Shown: positions 39,990 through 50,905, counted from the first letter of the stretch. The stretch: 64,000 nucleotides of DNA from Pseudomonas marvdashtae (GCF_014268655.2 NZ_JABWQX020000001.1:496001-560000), one strand, 5' to 3'. A program made the numbers and translations. The notes: a model not told the origin generated them from the letters alone.

Positions 39990-41699
39990 ATGAGCGACAA
40001 CACTGCTTCCCCGACCACGCCGACACCTGTCGCCAAACCTGTGCGCCGCTGGCCGGCGATACTGATCGGGCTGTGCCTGGTCGCCGGTGTGGCCGCCGGG
40101 TTGGGCTGGTTCATGACCAAGCCCAAGGCGCCGCCGATGGAGCTGGCACTGGAAAAGCTCGGCGTGAGCCGCCCCGACGGTTTGCTCGAAGCGCATTCCC
40201 TGAGCCAGTTGCCCAAGGACTTGCTGGCAGTGCCGTTCCTCAAGGCCACGCTCACCGAGGATTTCGTCTTCTATTACGAAGCCCACGCCGACCGCCTCGG
40301 GTTGATCGGCAGCCTGCGCCGGATCATCTACGAGCATGACCTCAAGCTGCAGGACAGCCTGATCGAGGCGCTTTTCGACCAACCGGCGGACGTGGCGCTG
40401 TGGCGCGGTGCGGACGGTCGGCTCAAGGATTTCCTGTTGGTGATGGATCGCGGCGGCCTGGCCAAGGTGCTGGAGCCGTTGGCGAAAGTCGCCTTGGACG
40501 ACACCCAGTTGAGCAAGCTCGGCGACTTGAAAGTGGGCGGCGATGAAGTCGCGCTGTACCAGCTCAGTTATAACGCCAGCAAATCCCTGGTCTTCGCCTC
40601 CCATGGCGACAAGCTCGTCGTGCTGTCCAACCCGACCAAGCTTTACGACAAGGGCAACGGCCCTACCGATGAACCGGGCATGGTCTCGACCCAGGCCATC
40701 GAGGCCTTGCTGGCCGGTGAAAAACTCTTCCCCGAAGCTTTCGGCCTGCCGCCCAAGGCGCCTGAGACCAAGCAACGCATCTCGGTCAATGCCAGCGTGC
40801 TTGCCATGGGCTACCAGCGTTTCATCCCGAACTTCGCCGGGTTGCGTTTCGATATGGATGACAAGGGCTGGCACAGCTTCCTGGCCATGGACGAATTGGA
40901 AAACCAGCCGGACTTCGACTTCAAGCCAATCTGGCAAGCCATGCCCATGGGCGCCAGCGCCTGTGTCGCCTTGCCGCTGGCGGCGGAGCAGCAGAAGCCG
41001 CTGCTGGTTAAACTCGGCGCCGACGACAAGGCCGCCCAGGCCATGGTCGACCACATGGCCGGCGCGGCGGGCCTGTGCTGGTACGCCGACTCACGCCTGT
41101 ACACGCCGCTGCTGGTGGCAAGTTTGAATGACGACGACGGTAAGCTCGACGCCGACCTGGGCAACCTGTTCGGTTCGATGGTGGGCGCCTACGAAAACAA
41201 TGTTGCCGAGCACGCGTTCCCGGTGGTCGAGAAGCAAGAAGGCTCGACCCACCATTGGCAGCGCCAGGTCAGTTCCAACTTCGGCCCTTACCTGGCCAAG
41301 GACGCCGCGCAACCTGAGTCCATCACCGGCAAGGCGTTCATGCGCGTGAGCCTGGCGCGCCACGGCTCGACGTTGCTGTTCTCCCTCGATGACAAGCTGG
41401 TGGACAAGGCCCTCGGCACCCTCGACAAGCGCTTCCCGCCCATGGCCGACGTCGTGCCCAAGGACGTGCTGATGCCGATCTACTTCGGCCCCGATTCCAT
41501 GGCGCAACTGATGCAGCGCGAAACCCTCGACAGCTTGCCCCAGGACATGGAACCGGTGTTCTACAACGCTGCGCAAACCTACCTGATTCCGAAACTGCGC
41601 ACCCTCGGCGGCTACGGCAAATACGCCCTGACGTTGCCTGAAGGCAGCGAGCCGGACGGCCATTGGCAGTGGCTGCCGCTGGAATGGAAAGCGCTGTGA
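39990..41699 (+). CDS. yfaA: YfaA family protein (DUF2138)
   Basis: A 569-residue protein with a short cytoplasmic N-terminus, one membrane helix ([20 protein letters not shown]) and a large periplasmic domain that I recognise as DUF2138. A GTG two codons upstream (39984) is an alternative start. GTG overlap with yfaT at the 3' end. No catalytic motif is evident. Always part of yfa loci, so it probably anchors or assists the YfaS complex. Confidence 0.83.
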   Translation: MSDNTASPTTPTPVAKPVRRWPAILIGLCLVAGVAAGLGWFMTKPKAPPMELALEKLGVSRPDGLLEAHSLSQLPKDLLAVPFLKATLTEDFVFYYEAHADRLGLIGSLRRIIYEHDLKLQDSLIEALFDQPADVALWRGADGRLKDFLLVMDRGGLAKVLEPLAKVALDDTQLSKLGDLKVGGDEVALYQLSYNASKSLVFASHGDKLVVLSNPTKLYDKGNGPTDEPGMVSTQAIEALLAGEKLFPEAFGLPPKAPETKQRISVNASVLAMGYQRFIPNFAGLRFDMDDKGWHSFLAMDELENQPDFDFKPIWQAMPMGASACVALPLAAEQQKPLLVKLGADDKAAQAMVDHMAGAAGLCWYADSRLYTPLLVASLNDDDGKLDADLGNLFGSMVGAYENNVAEHAFPVVEKQEGSTHHWQRQVSSNFGPYLAKDAAQPESITGKAFMRVSLARHGSTLLFSLDDKLVDKALGTLDKRFPPMADVVPKDVLMPIYFGPDSMAQLMQRETLDSLPQDMEPVFYNAAQTYLIPKLRTLGGYGKYALTLPEGSEPDGHWQWLPLEWKAL

Positions 41700-42343
41700 C
41701 AGCACTGATCCGCAACCCGGCGTTGGCGTTGCTACTGGCGTTGCTGCTCGGCGGGCCTGCGCTTGCCGTCGAGGCGCCGCCGCTGGACGCCCAGCAATCC
41801 CAGGTCTTTCGCGCCTGGTTCGTGCGCATCGCCCAAGAGCAACTGACCAAAGGCCCGAGCCCGCGATGGTATCAGCAGGATTGCGCCGGGCTGGTGCGTT
41901 TCGCCGCCAACGAAGCGCTGAAGGTCCACGATGACAAATGGCTGCGCAGTAATGGCTTGTCCAATCGCTACCTGCCGCCGGAATTGCCCCTGAGCGATGC
42001 GCAACGGCGCCTTGCCCAGCAATGGCAGCAGGGTGGCGGCAAGGTCGGGCCCTATGTCAACGCGATCAAGCTGATCCAGTTCAACAGCCGCCTGGTGGGT
42101 CGCGATGTCACCCAGGCCCGGCCCGGCGACTTGATGTTCTTCGATCAGGGCGACGACCAGCACCTGATGATCTGGATGGGCCGCTACATCGCCTATCACA
42201 CCGGCACCGCTACCCCAACTGACAACGGCATGCGCTCCGCAAGCCTGCAACAACTCATGAACTGGAAGGACACCCGATGGATACCCGACGCAGCCAACCC
42301 CAACTTCATCGGCGTCTATCGACTCAACTTTCTCACCCAATGA
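41696..42343 (+). CDS. yfaT: YfaT family protein (DUF1175) with NlpC/P60-like motifs
   Basis: A 215-residue secreted protein; signal [20 protein letters not shown]. It begins at a GTG overlapping the yfaA stop. DUF1175 has no assigned function, but the sequence [16 protein letters not shown] (Cys63) followed by [20 protein letters not shown] (His156) and YIAYHTG (His168) strongly resembles the Cys-His layout of NlpC/P60 cell-wall peptidases. An amidase or endopeptidase acting on peptidoglycan is therefore a fair guess. Overlaps yfaS by 4 bases. Confidence 0.82.
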   Translation: MTALIRNPALALLLALLLGGPALAVEAPPLDAQQSQVFRAWFVRIAQEQLTKGPSPRWYQQDCAGLVRFAANEALKVHDDKWLRSNGLSNRYLPPELPLSDAQRRLAQQWQQGGGKVGPYVNAIKLIQFNSRLVGRDVTQARPGDLMFFDQGDDQHLMIWMGRYIAYHTGTATPTDNGMRSASLQQLMNWKDTRWIPDAANPNFIGVYRLNFLTQ

Positions 42344-45300
42344 CCGGTGCCCGCATGCTGCGCTTGTGTTCGAAACTGCCCCTGCTGTTTGCCTTGTTGC
42401 TGGCCCCCCTGGTGAACGCCGAAGACAGCGTGGAGCCCAGCGGCTACACGCCGGTGTCCGGTGAAAGCTTCTTCCTGCTGGCCGACAGCAGCTTTGCCAG
42501 CGACGAGCAGGCGATGGTCCGTCTCGAAGCGCCGGGTCGCGATTACCGCCGGTTCCGCATGGAGCCCTACGGCGGCGCCGACATCCGCGTCTATCGCATC
42601 GAAAAGCCGCTGGACTTCCTCAAGCGCCAGAAGAACCTGCACCGCGTGGTCAGCGACGGCCAGTTCAAGGGCGAAGGCCTGTCCAACACCCTCGCTTACC
42701 TGTGGGACAACTGGTACCGCAAGTCTCGTCGAGTGATGCAACGGGCGTTCTCCTACGAGTCCCGCCAGCAGGTCACCGAAGAAGTGCCGGAACTGAAGAT
42801 CGGCAATGCCCTGGTTGCGCCGACACCGTACGACGCACCGGCGCAATTCGCCTTGATCCCCGGTTTGCCGGTGGTCAGCCAGTTCCGTTATCCGCTGTGG
42901 CAGGCCAAGCCAATCCAGCCGCCAGCCGGGGTCAACCTGGCGGGTTCGTCCAGTGAGTTCGTCAGCGTCGCCCCGGGCAACGTCTATGTGCCGCTGGGCC
43001 AGTTGAAGCCAGGCCTGTACCTGGTGGAAGCGCTGATCGGTAAATATCGCGCGACCACCATGGTCTTCGTCTCCAACACCGTGGCCGTGAGCAAGATTGC
43101 CGGTGACGAGTTGCTGGTCTGGGCCGCGCGCAAGCATGAAGGCCGTTCGGTGCCCAAGGTCAACGTGTTGTGGACTGACGGCCTGGGCGTGATGAGCAGC
43201 GGAGCCACCGATGAAGACGGCCTGCTGCGCCTCAAGCACGTCAGCCCGGAGCGTTCGTTCGTCATCGGTGAAGATGAAGAGGGCGGGGTCTTCGTCTCGG
43301 AAAACTTCTACTACGACAGCGAAATCTACGACACCAAGCTCTACGCCTTCACCGACCGGCCGCTGTACCGGCCGGGGGATTGGGTGTCGCTGAAAATCGT
43401 TGGCCGTGAGTTCAAGAACGCCCGTGAATCGGTGCAACCGACCGCCGCCGACGTCAACGTCAGCGTGCTCGACGCGACCGGCACCGCGTTGCAAACCCTG
43501 GCCTTGAAGCTGGACTCCAAGGCCGGCACCCAGGGCCGTTTCCAACTGCCGGAAAACGCCGTGGCCGGCGGTTATGAGTTGCGCTTGCGCTACAAGGACC
43601 AGCTCTACAGCAGCGCCTTCCGCGTGGCTGAATACATCAAGCCGCACTTCGAGATCGCCCTGAACCTCGCCAAGCAGGATTACCGCACCGGTGAGCCGGT
43701 CAAAGGCAACCTCGTGTTGCTTTACCCCGACGGCAAGCCGGTGGCGAATGCCAAGGTCAGCCTGAGCCTGCGCGCCCAGCAACTGTCGATGGTCGATAAC
43801 GAGCTGCAATACCTGGGGCAATTCCCGGTTGAACTGACCAGCAGCGAAGTGACCACCGACGGCAAGGGCAATGCGACCCTCGACCTGCCAGCCGCCGACA
43901 AACCGAGCCGCTATACCCTCACGGTGTTCGCCAGCGATGGCGCGGCGTATCGGGTCAAGACCACCAAGGAAATCCTCATCGACCGTGGCGCGGCGAATTT
44001 CCGCCTGAGCGCCCCCCAGCGGTTCAGCGCCGCCGGCCAGAAAGTGTCGTTCAGCTACGCCAATGAAGGCGCCAGCGAGCAGAGCAAAGCCGTGACGCCG
44101 GGCAGCTATGCCTGGGTACGTTTGGAAGACCAGACCACTGGCGAGGGCAAACTCGCCGCCAAGGACAAGGGCTTCACGCTTACGTTTGACCGTCCCGGCA
44201 CCTACAACCTGACACTCAAGGACGACCACGGCCGGGTCATCGGCGCCGCGGCCCATGCGGTGACCGGCGAAGGGATCAAGGCGGTACCGGGCACGGTCGA
44301 GATCGTCTTCGACAAGCCCGAATACCACACGGGTGACGAAGCGCTGGCGCTGATCACCTTCCCCGAGCCGGTCAGCGACGCGCTGCTGTCCCTGGAGCGG
44401 GACAAAGTCGAGGCCACGGCCCTGCTGACCAAGGGCGCCGACTGGCTGAAGATGGAAAAGCTCAGCGATACCCAGTACCGCGCGCGCATTGCCGTGAAAG
44501 ATAACTTTGCGCCGAACCTGACCTTCTCCGTGCTGTACACCAAGGGCGGCCAGTACAGCTTCCAGAACGCCGGCATCAAGGTCGTTGCGCCGCAGATCGA
44601 CGTGGCCATCACCACCGATAAAGCCACCTACCGGCCGGGCGACACCGTGACCGTGGACCTGGGCACCCAGTTCGCCGGCAAGGCGATCCCGGCGCACCTG
44701 ACCGTCAGCGTGGTCGATGAAATGGTCTACGCGCTGCAACCGGAAGTCGCGCCGACCATCGACCAGTTCTTCTATCACCCGCGTCGTAACAACGTGCGCA
44801 CCAGCGCCAGCCTGTCGTTCATCAGCTACGACGTAGCGCTGCCGGGCAGCTCCGGCGCGCCGGGCAAGGCCAACCGCAGCGAGCGCGGGGTCAAGGTGCT
44901 GGAACGGCCGCGTCGTGAAGACGTCGACACCGCCGCATGGCAACCGGAGCTGGTCACCGACGCCAACGGCAAGGCCCGCTTCACCTTCAAGATGCCGGAC
45001 TCGCTGACTCGCTGGCGCATCACCGCCAAGGCGATCGCCGACGACGGCCAAGTGGGCCAGAAGAAGCAGTTCATCGCCTCGGAAAAACCGCTGTACCTGA
45101 AGTGGAGCGGCCCGACCCGTTTCCGCGTGGGCGACAAGCCGCAACTGGGCCTGTTCGTTTTCAGCCAATCGGAAAAGCCACTGAAGGCCGAGCTGCTGAT
45201 CCGTTACGCCGGCGCCGAACAGCGCGTCGTCGCGGACCTGAAAAGCGGCATCAACTACGTGGCGTTGCCTGCCATGGAGCTGAGCAATGGCGACTTGACC

Positions 45301-46908
45301 GTGCAGTTGCAATTGAACGGCGAAACCCAGGACGCCCTGGCCATGCACTTGAACGCCAGCGGCAACGGCTGGCAAGTCACCCAGAGCCAGCGCCTTGACG
45401 TGGCCAGCGGCGACACCCCGCTGACCCTGCCGGCCGACGCCAGCGATATTCGCCTGCGCCTGGATGACAGCCCGCAAGCGCTGTTCCGTTCGGCCCTCGA
45501 TGATCTGCTGAGCTACCCGTACGGCGGCGTCGAGCAGACCGCCAGTCGCCTGTTGCCGTTGAGCATCGCCTACCCGACCCTGGCGTCAAACCCGCAGATC
45601 CGCGACCGCTTGCGGTTGATCATGCAGAACAGTCGCCTGCGCCTGGTGCAAATGGCCGGTCCATCGGCAAGCTTCACGTGGTGGGGCCAGGACGGTGAGC
45701 CGGATGCATTCCTCACCGCGTACGCCTATTACGCCGACTGGCACGCCAGCCAGGCGCTGGACCTGAGCCTGCCGCCGGAACACTGGCAGCGGGTGCTGGA
45801 GGTCTACGCCAAGCAGGCCGGTGATACGCCGCTGTTGCAACGTGCGCTGATCCTGTCGTTCGCCAAGCAGATGCAACTGCCGGTGAACACCTTGCTCAGT
45901 GGCTTGATGGATGATCTGGCGAAGGCCAGCGAAGACAGCACCGAGAGCGTGCTGGACAGCGGTGAAGACAGCCTGGTCATGTACGCGCCGGATTCAGCCC
46001 TTGGCCTGGCCAGCGCGCGTGTCCTGACGGCATCGCTGGCCAAACAGGCGAAAGTGCCATTACCCGCGGCCTTCAGTCGCCAAGCCGACGCCGCGCAACA
46101 GCAGTTGGAGCTCAGCTCGCAACCGTTTGTCGAGGCCTTGCTCTTGTCGTTGCAAAGCTTCGACCAGGCGCGCGCGACTGCATTGTTGGAACGAGTGCTG
46201 CCGCAACAGTCCACCCTCGAACGAGCCCTGGCCCTGACCTGGCTGCAACGCAGCATCGAACAGGCCGCACCGGCCGTGGCTTTGGCGCCGGGCGAAGGCT
46301 GGAAAGCCAAGCAAGGCGCGACCGGTGAAACCTACTGGCAATGGCAGGGCGCGCAGCTTCCAACGATGCTGACCCTGACCGGCGCCCAGGAGCGTCCATT
46401 GCAAGCGGCGTTGAGCTTCCAGAGCCAGCAAGCGCCCTTGGCGCCGATGGCCGTGTCCATCACCCGACGCCTGTCGCGCCTGGTGCCGGGCGACGAGGCC
46501 TTCACCTTCAAGCTCGAAGCGGTGGGCAACAAACCGTTGTCCAGTGACAGCCTCTATCTGGATGAAGTGATCATCAACAGCAAGGCCCCGACCCCGCTGC
46601 GCTACGGCATGCTCGAAGTGCCGCTGCCGCCGGGCGCCGATGTGGAACGCACGACGTGGGGCATTCAGTTGATGGGCAAAGCCGACAGTGAGCCGACGTC
46701 CCTGGAAAAGGCTCGTTTCGAGCCGGGCCAGATGGCCTACGCGGTGCCGGTGGATGCCCTCAGTGGCGAGCTGCGCTTGCGACACTTGGTGCGCTTCTCC
46801 CAGAAGGGCCAGTTCAGCGTGCCGCCGGTACGTTTCACTCAGGTCTACGCGCCACAGAACCAGGCTCGGGAGCAGAAACCGGCCCTCGGTCAGGTCACGG
46901 TCGACTGA
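42340..46908 (+). CDS. yfaS: YfaS, bacterial alpha-2-macroglobulin lacking the thioester Cys
   Basis: A 1522-residue periplasmic giant. After the signal peptide ([19 protein letters not shown], no lipobox Cys) come serial macroglobulin domains, including [18 protein letters not shown] at about residue 338. The bait region lies near 840-870, then [18 protein letters not shown] and the thioester-domain equivalent [16 protein letters not shown]. There Gly1063 replaces the Cys of the CxEQ thioester, so it cannot trap proteases covalently. E. coli YfaS also lacks the thioester, unlike YfhM. Start ATG on the ATGA overlap with yfaT; a Met five codons on is possible. Confidence 0.9.
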   Translation: MTGARMLRLCSKLPLLFALLLAPLVNAEDSVEPSGYTPVSGESFFLLADSSFASDEQAMVRLEAPGRDYRRFRMEPYGGADIRVYRIEKPLDFLKRQKNLHRVVSDGQFKGEGLSNTLAYLWDNWYRKSRRVMQRAFSYESRQQVTEEVPELKIGNALVAPTPYDAPAQFALIPGLPVVSQFRYPLWQAKPIQPPAGVNLAGSSSEFVSVAPGNVYVPLGQLKPGLYLVEALIGKYRATTMVFVSNTVAVSKIAGDELLVWAARKHEGRSVPKVNVLWTDGLGVMSSGATDEDGLLRLKHVSPERSFVIGEDEEGGVFVSENFYYDSEIYDTKLYAFTDRPLYRPGDWVSLKIVGREFKNARESVQPTAADVNVSVLDATGTALQTLALKLDSKAGTQGRFQLPENAVAGGYELRLRYKDQLYSSAFRVAEYIKPHFEIALNLAKQDYRTGEPVKGNLVLLYPDGKPVANAKVSLSLRAQQLSMVDNELQYLGQFPVELTSSEVTTDGKGNATLDLPAADKPSRYTLTVFASDGAAYRVKTTKEILIDRGAANFRLSAPQRFSAAGQKVSFSYANEGASEQSKAVTPGSYAWVRLEDQTTGEGKLAAKDKGFTLTFDRPGTYNLTLKDDHGRVIGAAAHAVTGEGIKAVPGTVEIVFDKPEYHTGDEALALITFPEPVSDALLSLERDKVEATALLTKGADWLKMEKLSDTQYRARIAVKDNFAPNLTFSVLYTKGGQYSFQNAGIKVVAPQIDVAITTDKATYRPGDTVTVDLGTQFAGKAIPAHLTVSVVDEMVYALQPEVAPTIDQFFYHPRRNNVRTSASLSFISYDVALPGSSGAPGKANRSERGVKVLERPRREDVDTAAWQPELVTDANGKARFTFKMPDSLTRWRITAKAIADDGQVGQKKQFIASEKPLYLKWSGPTRFRVGDKPQLGLFVFSQSEKPLKAELLIRYAGAEQRVVADLKSGINYVALPAMELSNGDLTVQLQLNGETQDALAMHLNASGNGWQVTQSQRLDVASGDTPLTLPADASDIRLRLDDSPQALFRSALDDLLSYPYGGVEQTASRLLPLSIAYPTLASNPQIRDRLRLIMQNSRLRLVQMAGPSASFTWWGQDGEPDAFLTAYAYYADWHASQALDLSLPPEHWQRVLEVYAKQAGDTPLLQRALILSFAKQMQLPVNTLLSGLMDDLAKASEDSTESVLDSGEDSLVMYAPDSALGLASARVLTASLAKQAKVPLPAAFSRQADAAQQQLELSSQPFVEALLLSLQSFDQARATALLERVLPQQSTLERALALTWLQRSIEQAAPAVALAPGEGWKAKQGATGETYWQWQGAQLPTMLTLTGAQERPLQAALSFQSQQAPLAPMAVSITRRLSRLVPGDEAFTFKLEAVGNKPLSSDSLYLDEVIINSKAPTPLRYGMLEVPLPPGADVERTTWGIQLMGKADSEPTSLEKARFEPGQMAYAVPVDALSGELRLRHLVRFSQKGQFSVPPVRFTQVYAPQNQAREQKPALGQVTVD

Positions 46909-46909
46909 C

Positions 46910-48529
46910 ATGCGCAAGCGGTGGGGCTGGTGGTGGCTGTGCTTGATTCCTGCGCTGGCGACAGCGCAGGAGGAACCGTTGCGCCTGGCCTTCGACGGCG
47001 AACTGCTGCGAGTGAGCCAGACTCAAGTGCTGGACCGCCAGCCACTGCCCGATTCGTTGCAAGCGCCGCTGGGCAGTCTGTGGAAACTCTTCGTCTACGC
47101 CTGGCTGGTGGACACCGATGCCCGCGAGCCGGTGTATGAATGTCGCGGTGAATCGAAAGAGGAAGTCTATTGCTGCACCGCCGGAAAGAGCATTGGCCGC
47201 GACCAGGCGCTGGTGAAGTCCTGCGGCTTGTATTTCGAACCGCAACGCCTCGGGCTTTCGGCCGCGAGCTGGCGTGATTACTGGCAGGTCCGCCAAGCAC
47301 CGAATTGGTTGTTGGACTTGCCGGCCTTGCAGCCGCAAACCCAAGTGCCTGTCGCGCAATTGCTCAAGGCGCTGGCCACGCTGCCGGCCCAGGATCAAGC
47401 CCGCCGGGTGTTACTCGACGTCGTGCTTGGCGCGGCAGACGGGCGAGTGGTCGGCCAGTTGGGCGGGCGTTTGCGGGTCAAGACCTGGAGTTGGCTGGGC
47501 GACCAGGGACCTGCGTCGCGACAGGGCGGTTTCGCCGGTTGGCTGGTTGACGGTACGCCGGTTTGGGCCGGTGGTCGCGGCACCAGCCAGCAAATCCTGA
47601 AGAACTATGGCGATGGCCTGGCCACGGCCTTGCCATCCCGCTGGCCGGCGGAAACCGGGCGCTGCGTGGAGGTGGGGCTGTTTGCCCGCTATCCCTTGCA
47701 ACGGGTGATGTCCGGCGATCACCCGGCCACGGTGGGTCAACTGCGGGGCGACTACCGCGTCGAGTTCACCAACGGTAATCAACTGGACATCCACAGCGAC
47801 GGCGAACTGTTCCTGATGCCCGGCAAACTGGTGGCGCGCCTGGACCGGGAGGAATACGTCGCTCGGGTCTTGCAACGCGAAGCCAAGGCCGAGCCCGTCG
47901 AAGCCGCCAAGGCGTTGGCCGTGGCGATCCGCACCTACCTGCTGCAAAACGCCCAGCGCAATGGCGATTGCCTGAGCATCGACGACAGCAGTCATCGCCA
48001 GCGCGTCGCGCCGCGTCCGGCAGCGCCTGAAACCCGTGCCATTGCGGCTTGGACCAGCGACCTGGTGCTGGCCGGCACCGATATCACTTACCACTCCGAC
48101 CAGGCCGGCCCGGACAAATTGTCCTGGGCCCAAGCCGTCGAGCAGGCCAACGGCGGCCAGCGTTATGACGCCATTCTGTTGCATGCCTATCCGCGCGCCA
48201 GCCTTAGCCGCTGGGACAATCCGGTGGCGTCCTGCGAAGCGCTGCCCGCCGCCCAGGAATGGCTGCTGAAACAGCGACGGGGCTGGCGTGAGCGGCTGGA
48301 AAGCGAAGTGGGCTACAACGAAATCAGCGCTTTCGCCGTCTGCCGCGTTGCCTTCGGCCGGCCTTACGTTGACCGCGAGCGCCAGCGCATTTATGTGCGC
48401 GGCGTACTGACGCTGCAAGACCGTCTCGACCTCACACATGAATACCTGCACCTGGCCTTTGAAGCTCATCCCAACGGCCAGGACGAAACCTATATCGAAG
48501 GGCTTGCCCGTCACCTCTTGCTGGAATAG
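46910..48529 (+). CDS. yfaQ: YfaQ family protein (DUF2300), possible multi-domain hydrolase
   Basis: A 539-residue secreted protein; signal RKRWGWWWLCLIPALATA. Three features stand out. Near the N-terminus, APLGSLWKLFVYAWL has the SxxK pattern (Ser56, Lys59) of penicillin-binding proteins and beta-lactamases. Around residues 320-345, VEAAKALAVAIRTYLLQNA matches the SpoIID/LytB signature of spore and cell-wall glycosidases. At the end, THEYLHLAFEAHPNG contains HExxH (His510-His514) with Glu526 or Glu530 as a possible third zinc ligand. DUF2300 has no known activity. One base after yfaS, three bases before the second yfaP. Confidence 0.84.
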   Translation: MRKRWGWWWLCLIPALATAQEEPLRLAFDGELLRVSQTQVLDRQPLPDSLQAPLGSLWKLFVYAWLVDTDAREPVYECRGESKEEVYCCTAGKSIGRDQALVKSCGLYFEPQRLGLSAASWRDYWQVRQAPNWLLDLPALQPQTQVPVAQLLKALATLPAQDQARRVLLDVVLGAADGRVVGQLGGRLRVKTWSWLGDQGPASRQGGFAGWLVDGTPVWAGGRGTSQQILKNYGDGLATALPSRWPAETGRCVEVGLFARYPLQRVMSGDHPATVGQLRGDYRVEFTNGNQLDIHSDGELFLMPGKLVARLDREEYVARVLQREAKAEPVEAAKALAVAIRTYLLQNAQRNGDCLSIDDSSHRQRVAPRPAAPETRAIAAWTSDLVLAGTDITYHSDQAGPDKLSWAQAVEQANGGQRYDAILLHAYPRASLSRWDNPVASCEALPAAQEWLLKQRRGWRERLESEVGYNEISAFAVCRVAFGRPYVDRERQRIYVRGVLTLQDRLDLTHEYLHLAFEAHPNGQDETYIEGLARHLLLE

Positions 48530-48532
48530 ACC

Positions 48533-49366
48533 ATGACACTCCGTTATCCACAGGTCTTGCTGTTGCTCTGCGCCCTGACCGCGTTGCCACCGGCCATGGC
48601 CGCCGACTCCATCAAGCTCGACACTCCCGTCGGCGGCTGGCGCAGCGGTGCGCCGGGCGGCGAGGGCGAAAGCTTCAGCCAGACCGTCAACTACCCGGCC
48701 TCGTCGGTCAACACACCTGCGGGCCAGGCCGACACGGCCCGCATCAGCGGCCAGATCAAAGGGGCGCCCAAGGACAGCAGCGCGCCGGGCCAGCTCATCG
48801 TCAATGGCGTCAGCCTGCCGCTGAAAGTGGATGAAGAAGGCCGTTTCGACCGCCCGTTCTCATTCCCCAACGGCAGCAACAGCGTTGAAGTGCGCAGCGC
48901 CGACGGCCAGCAGCGCCACCGCACGCAATTCCTCAACACCAGCGGCGGCGCCACCCCGGCCAAATTGCGGGTCCTGCTGACCTGGGACAGCGACGGCACC
49001 GACCTCGACCTGCACCTCGTCACTCCCGACGGCGCCCACATCTGGTACGGCGACCGCGCCGTGGCCAACGGCGCCGCGCTCGACGTCGACGTCACCACCG
49101 GCTATGGCCCGGAAATCTTCGCCATGCCCGCGCCTATCAAAGGCCAGTACCTGGTGTACGTGAATTACTACGGCGGCGGTTATCGCAGTGACGAGGACGA
49201 AGAGGGCGACGGCGAACAAGTGGAGCAGGCGCAACAAGCCCTGACCACGGCCCAGGTCACCGTCATCACGGAAGAGGGCACGCCGAGCGAGAAGATGGAA
49301 ACGTTCGTGGTGCCGATGCGCGCCGTCGGCGAGCTGACGTTGGTCAAGAGCTTCAGCTACCCCTGA
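48533..49366 (+). CDS. YfaP family protein (DUF2135), second copy
   Basis: A 277-residue secreted protein (signal LRYPQVLLLLCALTALPPAMA). Same architecture as the first YfaP: a beta-domain (NGVSLPLKVDEEGRFDRPFS, NSVEVRSADG) and DUF2135 (RVLLTWDSDGTDLDLHLVTP, AHIWYGDRAVANGAAL). It differs by a Glu/Asp-rich insert GYRSDEDEEGDGEQVEQAQQ before the final strands. The two YfaP copies bracket the locus, so a duplication is likely. Confidence 0.86.
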   Translation: MTLRYPQVLLLLCALTALPPAMAADSIKLDTPVGGWRSGAPGGEGESFSQTVNYPASSVNTPAGQADTARISGQIKGAPKDSSAPGQLIVNGVSLPLKVDEEGRFDRPFSFPNGSNSVEVRSADGQQRHRTQFLNTSGGATPAKLRVLLTWDSDGTDLDLHLVTPDGAHIWYGDRAVANGAALDVDVTTGYGPEIFAMPAPIKGQYLVYVNYYGGGYRSDEDEEGDGEQVEQAQQALTTAQVTVITEEGTPSEKMETFVVPMRAVGELTLVKSFSYP

Positions 49367-49381
49367 AGCCGACGCGATCCA

Positions 49382-49511
49382 TGGCGCGAGGGAGCTTGCT
49401 CTCCCGCTGGGCGTAAAGCGCCCTAAACCATGCGACACGGAGGGTCAGGCTGATCGCATTGAAGCCTGATGGGGCTGCTGCGCAGCCCAGCGGGAGCAAG
49501 CTCCCTCGCCA
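49382..49511. repeat. REP doublet (GAGGGAGCTTGCTCCC type)
   Basis: TGGCGCGAGGGAGCTTGCTC-TCCCGCTGGGCG and the opposite CGCAGCCCAGCGGGAGCAAG-CTCCCTCGCCA form a 130-base inverted repeat directly after the yfa locus. Confidence 0.88.
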
Positions 49512-49548
49512 CGAAGAGCGCTGGTGGCGCCCCCACGAATAGCGCCAG

Positions 49549-49593
49549 TCAATCTTTCAGGGCACGTCGATCAAACTCCAGGCTATAGGTCAT
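49549..49593 (-). pseudogene. Possible RelE-type toxin remnant (first 14 codons)
   Basis: MTYSLEFDRRALKD then stop reads like the N-terminus of RelE-family mRNA interferases. The rest of the toxin is missing. It overlaps the preceding minus-strand frame by the ATGACCTATAG junction typical of antitoxin-toxin pairs. Too short to be certain. Confidence 0.4.
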
Positions 49594-49696
49594 CCAGGCT
49601 TACCTTAACCCTTTGAGGGTTAGCGAGACGTTCCGTCACAACGGCAATGAGCGCCTCATCTTCCTCGCTGAGTAGCGCAGCTTTGAAAGGCAGCAT
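49583..49696 (-). pseudogene. Possible antitoxin C-terminal remnant
   Basis: The frame MLPFKAALLSEEDEALIAVV-TERLANPQRVKVSLDDL ends exactly where the RelE-like start begins, as in relBE operons. It is open further upstream to about 49810 with an unfamiliar sequence, so the true start is unclear. With the REP doublet this explains the 49367-49856 gap; nothing else was seen there. Confidence 0.35.
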
Positions 49697-49856
49697 GCCT
49701 CGCCACAGGTGGTTCACTTTATTCCCCCTCGCCAGGCACTGCACTAAGCGGCCGCCCGTCGCCTTCTCGGAATTCCCCCAGCTACCCGCCAGTCGATTCC
49801 CCAGAGTCCGTTAAAAAACCTGCAACAAAAGCCCTGCCCGGGAAAGGAGGCCAGCC

Positions 49857-50744
49857 ATGCGCATCCATCATTTGAACTGCGGTTGCATGTGCCCGGTGGG
49901 TGGTGCGCTGTTCGATGGCTACAGTCGAGGGCTGACCGCGTGCCTGGTGTGCCATTGCCTGCTGATTGAAACCGACACCAACGGCTTGGTCCTGGTAGAC
50001 ACCGGTTTCGGCCAGCGGGATGTGCAGACGCCCGAGCGGCTGAGTCGTTTTTTTCGCGTGTTCAACAACATCAAGTTCGAGCATCGCCTCACGGCTTTGG
50101 AACAAGTGCGGCGCCTGGGCTTCGATGCGAATGACGTGCGGCATATCCTGCTGACGCACCTGGATTTCGATCATGCCGGCGGGCTCCAGGATTTTCCCCA
50201 GGCCCGGGTGCATGTCATGCGTGACGAGATGGCGGCGGCGCGTTCCGCTGACGGCTGGATCAGTCGGCGACGGTTCCAGGCGCGGCAATGGCAAGGCGTC
50301 GACAGTTGGGAGTTCTACAATACCGAAGGCGACACCTGGTTTGGTTTTGACTCGGTGCGCGCGCTGGTCGGCGCCGAAGAAGAGGATATTTTCCTGGTGC
50401 CGCTCCAAGGCCACACCGCCGGCCACGCCGGGATTGCCCTGCGCACCGCCAATGGCTGGATGCTGCACGCCGGCGACGCGTATTTTTTCCACGATGAAGT
50501 GCATCGACCCGAGCGCCACTGTCCTGCGGGCCTGAAGTTCTATCAATACATGATGGACACCCACCGCCCGGCACGAATCCGCAATCAGAATCGCCTGCGG
50601 GAGTTGGCACGGACCCAGGACGGGCACGTCGAGATTTTTTGCAGCCATGACGCCAGGGAGTGGGAGCGCGCCACCCTCCAGGCTCGCACGGTCCGGGTGG
50701 ACTCCACGGCCATGCCCTCGGCAGCGGGCAGACAGTCTTCCTGA
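49857..50744 (+). CDS. MBL-fold metallo-hydrolase (AHL-lactonase-like)
   Basis: A 295-residue metallo-beta-lactamase-fold enzyme. The zinc site HxHxDH-type sequence reads LTHLDFDHAGGLQDF (T-H-L-D-F-D-H), with later ligands in LQGHTAGHAGIAL and LHAGDAYFFHDEVH. The layout resembles N-acyl-homoserine lactonases and related lactonases, but the substrate is not shown. Monocistronic with its own terminator. Confidence 0.85.
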   Translation: MRIHHLNCGCMCPVGGALFDGYSRGLTACLVCHCLLIETDTNGLVLVDTGFGQRDVQTPERLSRFFRVFNNIKFEHRLTALEQVRRLGFDANDVRHILLTHLDFDHAGGLQDFPQARVHVMRDEMAAARSADGWISRRRFQARQWQGVDSWEFYNTEGDTWFGFDSVRALVGAEEEDIFLVPLQGHTAGHAGIALRTANGWMLHAGDAYFFHDEVHRPERHCPAGLKFYQYMMDTHRPARIRNQNRLRELARTQDGHVEIFCSHDAREWERATLQARTVRVDSTAMPSAAGRQSS

Positions 50745-50774
50745 CCCGATCCAACCTGAAACAGCTTTCCCTTT

Positions 50775-50799
50775 GCCCACGTCTCGTGGGCTTTTTTTT
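50775..50799 (+). terminator. Rho-independent terminator
   Basis: GCCCACG-TCT-CGTGGGC followed by eight T, ending the MBL-fold gene. Confidence 0.92.
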
Positions 50800-50905
50800 G
50801 TCAGCGCTGCCGTTCGTCACCGTTTCCAGATGTTTCTTTCAACTTAGCCGTGGGGGCCAATTCTAAAAATCGTGTACCCCAATATCACTGCTTAAGGAGA
50901 AGGCC

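Noticed and set aside
42316..45477. 1053-codon open frame on the minus strand inside yfaS
   Set aside because: Shadow frame created by GC-rich third positions of yfaS. The translation has no domain and reads as low-complexity Gly/Val/His-rich sequence, while yfaS is clearly coding.
45520..45537. Intact CxEQ thioester in YfaS
   Set aside because: The codons read Gly-Gly-Val-Glu-Gln; the Cys is absent.
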